From DASUMF01 sp040510575 (lineage in GTDB: Bacteria > Actinomycetota > Acidimicrobiia > IMCC26256 > DASPTH01), in NCBI GenBank assembly GCA_040510575.1, contig JBEVIU010000040.1, positions 1 through 34,303 of the forward strand: a stretch of 34,303 bases of DNA, read 5' to 3'. The position numbers were made by a program, and so were the translations under genes. The notes below the pieces were generated by a model, which did not search any database, had not been told where the DNA came from, and saw only the letters and a list, made by a program, of their open reading frames with translations. This document shows, one piece after another, positions 31,014 through 34,303 of the stretch. The first letter of the stretch is position 1; each line of letters opens with the position of its first letter.

Positions 31014-33140
31014 ATGGTGGAGCTGATCGCACTCGTGGTGGTCGCCGCGATCGTCGTGCTCGTGGTGTTGAAGTCGTTCCACACGATCGGCGCGGCGGAG
31101 GTGGGGCTCGTCGCGAAGCGGTTCGCGTTCCGCAAGCTCAGCGAGGACAACCCGATCGCGTTCAAGGGTGAAGCGGGCTACCAGGCCGATCTGCTCATGC
31201 CAGGCCTGCGATTCAAGATCTGGCCGATGTTCGGCGTCTCGAAGTTCCCGTGGGTGCAGGTGCCGGCGGGCGAGATCGGCGTGGTGATCGCACAGGTCGG
31301 GGCCCCGTTGCCCATCGGCGCCAAGAGCGCGGTGTACCGGCCGGAGTTCGGCAACTTCTCCAACGTGCGGGGGTTCCTCGAGCACAACGGGCAGAAGGGC
31401 GTGCAACGACCGGTCCTCACCCCCGGCACGTTGTTGCCGATCCACCCGGTGGCGTTCGTCGTGATCACCGCGCAGGGTGTGTACGGCCAGCCCGTCTCCC
31501 CGGAGCTCGTCGCCCAGGGCAACGAGGGCATGCTCACGCCCGAGTCGTTCGGGCTCACGTCCGACGCGCTGCGCGTGGTGGTGATCGCACCGAACGGCGC
31601 GATCGACATGGTGGGCGTGGTGACCACGCTCGAGGGCGACCCGCTGCCGTCGGGCGACATCGCGAGCCGTCTCGGCGGCTTCGAGGACATCGCCGAGCTC
31701 GAAGCGCGCGAGGCACTCCCCGACACCGACGTGAGCGACGCCGACTTCATCGAGGTGCTGCTCGGCAGCAAGAACACCCTGCACAACAACTACCAGGACT
31801 TCCAGGGCTTCCTCGACCACGGCGGCAAGATCGGGCTCCAACACGACCCGTTGCAGTACGGCGCGTACCTTCTCAACCCGTTCCTGGTGCGCGTCGAGCT
31901 CGTCCCGATGTTGGTGGTGAACCAGGGCGAGGTCGCGGTGATGAAGGGGTTCGTGGGCCTCCCCACGCTCGACACGTCGGGCGCGGAGTTCAAGTTCGGC
32001 TCGATCGTGCGGCCCGGTCACCGCGGCATCTGGCAAGAGCCGCTGCGCACCGGCAAGTACCCGATCAACCCGCGCGTGTACGCGGCGGAGATCGTGCCGA
32101 CGTTCATCCTCACGCTCAACTGGGCGGCAGCCAGCTCGGAGGCGCACGACCTCGACGCGCAGCTGTCGTCGATCGTGGGCAAGAGCCGTGAAGGCTTCGT
32201 GTTCCAGATCGACCTCCAGGTGCAGATCCACGTGCCCGACACGCGTGCGCCGAAGGTGATCTCGATGGTCGGCACCATGCGCAACCTCGTGAGCGAGGTG
32301 TTGCAGTCGGCGGTCGGCAACCACTTCCGCAACACGCTGCAGGCGCTGGAAGCGATCAAGTTCATCGAGACGCGCCAAGAGGTGCAGTCGGCGGCGTTCG
32401 ACGCGATCACGCTCTATCTCCAGCAGTACGAGGTGGAGACGAAGGGCGTCTACATCCAAGACGTCGCGTTCCCGCCCGAGCTCGTGATCGTGCTCACGCA
32501 ACGCGAGATCGCGAACCAGGAGAAGGCGACGTTCGAGGAGCAACAGCGCGCGCAGACGTCGCGCATCGAGATGGAGAAGGCGAAGGGCACCGCCGACATG
32601 CAGGCACAGCTCGCGGGTGCGCAGGTGGGTGTGCAGATCGAGACGAACCGCGCCGAGGCGCGCGAAGCGGAGGGCAAGGGTGAGGCCGCGTTCGTGGAGC
32701 TCACGGGCCTGGCCGAAGCGGCACGCCGTCAGGCCATCGGTCTCGCCGAAGCGAAGGCCACCGAGGCGCTCGGGCTCGCTCGCGCCACCGGGTTCGAAGC
32801 GCAGAAGGAGGCACTCGGTGGCGCCGCGACCGCGCTGGTTGCGGTCGCGAACGCAGTGGCCGAGGGCCACATCACGGTCGTGCCCGAGGTGCTCGTCACC
32901 GGCGGTGGTGGCGGCGGTCCGCTCGACGGCCTCGCGGCGACGCTCATGCGATACCTCGGCAACGGCAGCGCACCACCTCCGCCGACCAACGGCGCTCCCG
33001 CGACCAACGGCGACGCGAAGCCGACGGCGCCCGTGCTCGACGTGCCGGGCGACGTGACGCTCGCCGACGAGCAGAACACCGCCTTCGCGGCGGAAGAAGC
33101 GGCCGCGGCGAAAGAGTCGCGCGGCGAATCCGACAGCTGA
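31014..33140 (+). CDS. SPFH/flotillin-like membrane protein with internal repeats
   Basis: The ATG at 31014 is preceded by GGAGGGG about 8 bases upstream; the product has 708 residues. A membrane helix (3-20) comes first. Three internal repeats follow, each G-[VLI]-[QW]-x-x-x-L-x-x-G-x-[LY]-x-x-[HN]-P: GVQRPVLTPGTLLPIHP (129-145), GLQHDPLQYGAYLLNPF (274-290) and GIWQEPLRTGKYPINPR (338-354), with a weaker relative at 62-100. The SPFH-type domain spans about 355-500. A long Ala/Glu/Gln-rich coiled coil (about 500-605) is next, ending in a Gly-rich segment, a Pro/Asn linker and an acidic tail. SPFH proteins form oligomeric membrane scaffolds. The gene lies 88 bases after the cytochrome gene and is probably separate. 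Confidence 0.88.
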   Translation: MVELIALVVVAAIVVLVVLKSFHTIGAAEVGLVAKRFAFRKLSEDNPIAFKGEAGYQADLLMPGLRFKIWPMFGVSKFPWVQVPAGEIGVVIAQVGAPLPIGAKSAVYRPEFGNFSNVRGFLEHNGQKGVQRPVLTPGTLLPIHPVAFVVITAQGVYGQPVSPELVAQGNEGMLTPESFGLTSDALRVVVIAPNGAIDMVGVVTTLEGDPLPSGDIASRLGGFEDIAELEAREALPDTDVSDADFIEVLLGSKNTLHNNYQDFQGFLDHGGKIGLQHDPLQYGAYLLNPFLVRVELVPMLVVNQGEVAVMKGFVGLPTLDTSGAEFKFGSIVRPGHRGIWQEPLRTGKYPINPRVYAAEIVPTFILTLNWAAASSEAHDLDAQLSSIVGKSREGFVFQIDLQVQIHVPDTRAPKVISMVGTMRNLVSEVLQSAVGNHFRNTLQALEAIKFIETRQEVQSAAFDAITLYLQQYEVETKGVYIQDVAFPPELVIVLTQREIANQEKATFEEQQRAQTSRIEMEKAKGTADMQAQLAGAQVGVQIETNRAEAREAEGKGEAAFVELTGLAEAARRQAIGLAEAKATEALGLARATGFEAQKEALGGAATALVAVANAVAEGHITVVPEVLVTGGGGGGPLDGLAATLMRYLGNGSAPPPPTNGAPATNGDAKPTAPVLDVPGDVTLADEQNTAFAAEEAAAAKESRGESDS

Positions 33141-33214
33141 TCCCCGCTCGCTCCCGATCTCTCGACGGCCCATTTCCCCAAAGCGACATCGAGCAAGGAG
33201 AGCAGGAGCCGTAG

Positions 33215-33530
33215 CCCTACTACGAGCGCTACGCCGTGCCGGGCGCGGGGTCGATCTTCTTCGAGGGCGTGATGGCGCAGCTCAGCCCCAAGACCGTGGT
33301 GAAGGTCGACTACCACCGAACCGATCGCGCGCCAATGCTCTTCGTCGGCTTCGGCAAGGACCATGTGGTCCCCACGAGCGTGAGCAAGGGCATCGCGGCG
33401 AAGTACGAGAAGCGCTCCACGCACTCACCGAGTACGACGAGTACCCGGACCGCCCGCACTTCCCCGGCGTCGACGGCTGGGAAGCAGTGCCGCCCACATC
33501 CTTGACTGGGCCACGACCCACACCCTGGGC
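33215..33530 (+). pseudogene. Frameshifted 3' remnant of an alpha/beta hydrolase gene
   Basis: Three frames in succession give pieces of one C-terminal hydrolase region. The first (33215 to about 33412) reads YYERYAVPGAGSIFFEGVMA and later GFGKDHVVPTSVSKGIAAKY, where the Asp-His pair corresponds to the catalytic acid area. The second frame (about 33415-33488) reads LTEYDEYPDRPHFPGVDGWE, with the catalytic-type His. The third (33489 to about 33530) reads AAHILDWATTH. A TAG precedes the first piece. Two frameshifts and the missing N-terminal half show a decayed gene. Relatives are lysophospholipase-like hydrolases. Only this remnant occupies the 464-bp gap before the methyltransferase gene. Confidence 0.75.
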
Positions 33531-33592
33531 AGGGGGACGACACTTCTCGTACCGGCTGACCAAACTCCGGGCACGCGCGCGCTTCACGTCCG

Positions 33593-33598
33593 TACGCT
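33593..33598 (+). promoter_or_regulatory. Putative -10 box (TACGCT) of the methyltransferase gene
   Basis: TACGCT lies 6 nt before the ATG at 33605, with no Shine-Dalgarno, indicating a leaderless mRNA. Confidence 0.5.
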
Positions 33599-33604
33599 CG
33601 CGGG

Positions 33605-34303
33605 ATGCCGCCGCTGGCGTACGACCCCGAGTACACCACTCGCCACTACGACGCGTATGCGGAGCGCGAGTGGAACCGCCACGAGCAGGACTCGATGGCG
33701 CGGACGAGTTTCGCAATCCACCGCGGGTACCTCGAGGACTACATCGACGCGGGCGACGTAGTGCTCGACGCCGGCGCGGGCCCAGGTCGCTTCACCATCG
33801 AACTGGCGAAGCTCGGCGCGCGAGTCCACGTCTGCGACCTCTCGCCCGTACAGCTCGAACTCAACGAGGAACACGTCACCGCGGCGGGCCATGAGGATGC
33901 GGTGGCGTCGCGCACCCGGCTCGACATCTGCGACCTGTCGACATTGGCCGACGACCAGTTCGACGCGGTCGTCTGCTTCGGCGGGCCACTCAGCTACACC
34001 ATGAACCGAGCTCCCGATGCGATCGCCGAGCTCTGTCGGGTGACGCGACCCAGGGGCCACGTACTTCTCAGCGTCATGTCGTCGCTTGGCGGGCTCCGCC
34101 GCTTCCTTCCGGCTGTGCTCGAGGAGGGCCGCCACTTCGGCGCCGAGTGCAACGACGAGATCGTTCGATCGGGCGACCTCCCGCGCGACATCAACGAAGG
34201 CCACGAGTGCCACATGTACCGCTGGAGCGAGCTCGTCGACCTCCTCGGTCCACGCGGCGACATCGTCAGCGCGTCGGCGAGCAACTTCCTCACCGCGCAG
34301 TCC
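33605..34303 (+). CDS. Class I SAM-dependent methyltransferase, 3' truncated by the window
   Basis: The frame is open from the ATG at 33605 to the last base, giving 233 residues without a stop. Motif I is VVLDAGAGPGRFTIELAKLG, the glycine-rich SAM-binding loop, followed by the acidic end of strand 2 in VHVCDLSPVQLE. Motif IV is FDAVVCFGGPLSYTM, and motif post-I/VI is LCRVTRPRGHVLLSVMS. This is the methyltransferase type 11/25 layout. The substrate is unknown. The start fits the leaderless pattern with TACGCT 6 nt upstream. The C-terminus lies beyond the window. Confidence 0.88.
   Translation, partial: MPPLAYDPEYTTRHYDAYAEREWNRHEQDSMARTSFAIHRGYLEDYIDAGDVVLDAGAGPGRFTIELAKLGARVHVCDLSPVQLELNEEHVTAAGHEDAVASRTRLDICDLSTLADDQFDAVVCFGGPLSYTMNRAPDAIAELCRVTRPRGHVLLSVMSSLGGLRRFLPAVLEEGRHFGAECNDEIVRSGDLPRDINEGHECHMYRWSELVDLLGPRGDIVSASASNFLTAQS

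Noticed and set aside
30909..33173. Minus-strand open frame of 754 codons opposite the SPFH gene
   Set aside because: Its His, Arg and Leu-rich composition is that of an antisense frame, and the plus-strand SPFH protein has full family features and a ribosome site.

Overview
The window is GC-rich DNA from a high-GC Gram-positive bacterium, most likely an actinobacterium and possibly an Acidimicrobiia-type lineage (that placement is inference). Supporting signs are an F420-type LLM oxidoreductase, a LAFTG (class E type) sorting signal, dodecin, DrrA/DrrB-type exporters, several acyl-CoA ligases and amidohydrolases, and many genes whose start codon lies only 6-8 nt after a TANNNT box, the pattern of actinobacterial leaderless transcripts.

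Layout. 1-2.7 kb: the end of a cyclase-family hydrolase, an F420-type oxidoreductase, a small membrane protein and a winged-helix regulator with a degenerate receiver. 2.7-7.3 kb: a HemG-like flavodoxin, a membrane-anchored HtrA protease, and a DrrAB-type exporter divergent from a MarR regulator with palindromes between them. 7.4-9.9 kb: a thioredoxin-fold protein with an in-frame TGA in its active site (WASW-TGA-GC, read as selenocysteine) followed by a suitable hairpin, co-oriented with an upstream amidohydrolase, then tRNA-Cys. 10-14.3 kb: a second ABC-2 exporter, an acyl-CoA synthetase and an alpha/beta hydrolase. 14.4-17.2 kb: a beta-repeat membrane protein, two tandem desulforedoxin-like miniproteins and another adenylate-forming ligase. 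17.2-19.7 kb: a secreted hydrolase, a 3Fe-4S type ferredoxin, a LAFTG surface protein and dodecin.

19.7-29.8 kb is a branched-chain-amino-acid-type (Liv/HAAT) uptake region. A leftward group (low-molecular-weight phosphatase plus two paralogous binding proteins) diverges from a rightward group (pirin, a DUF429-like protein, one 1261-residue polypeptide carrying both permeases and both ATPases, and a third binding protein). 29.9-33.1 kb holds a multi-histidine membrane protein next to a membrane-anchored cytochrome c, then a large SPFH protein with internal repeats resembling a membrane-anchored, vault-like architecture. The end holds a frameshifted remnant of an alpha/beta hydrolase and a truncated SAM methyltransferase.

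The strongest unusual items are the selenocysteine redoxin, the four-domain Liv fusion, the repeat-bearing SPFH protein, and the tandem desulforedoxin-like pair.
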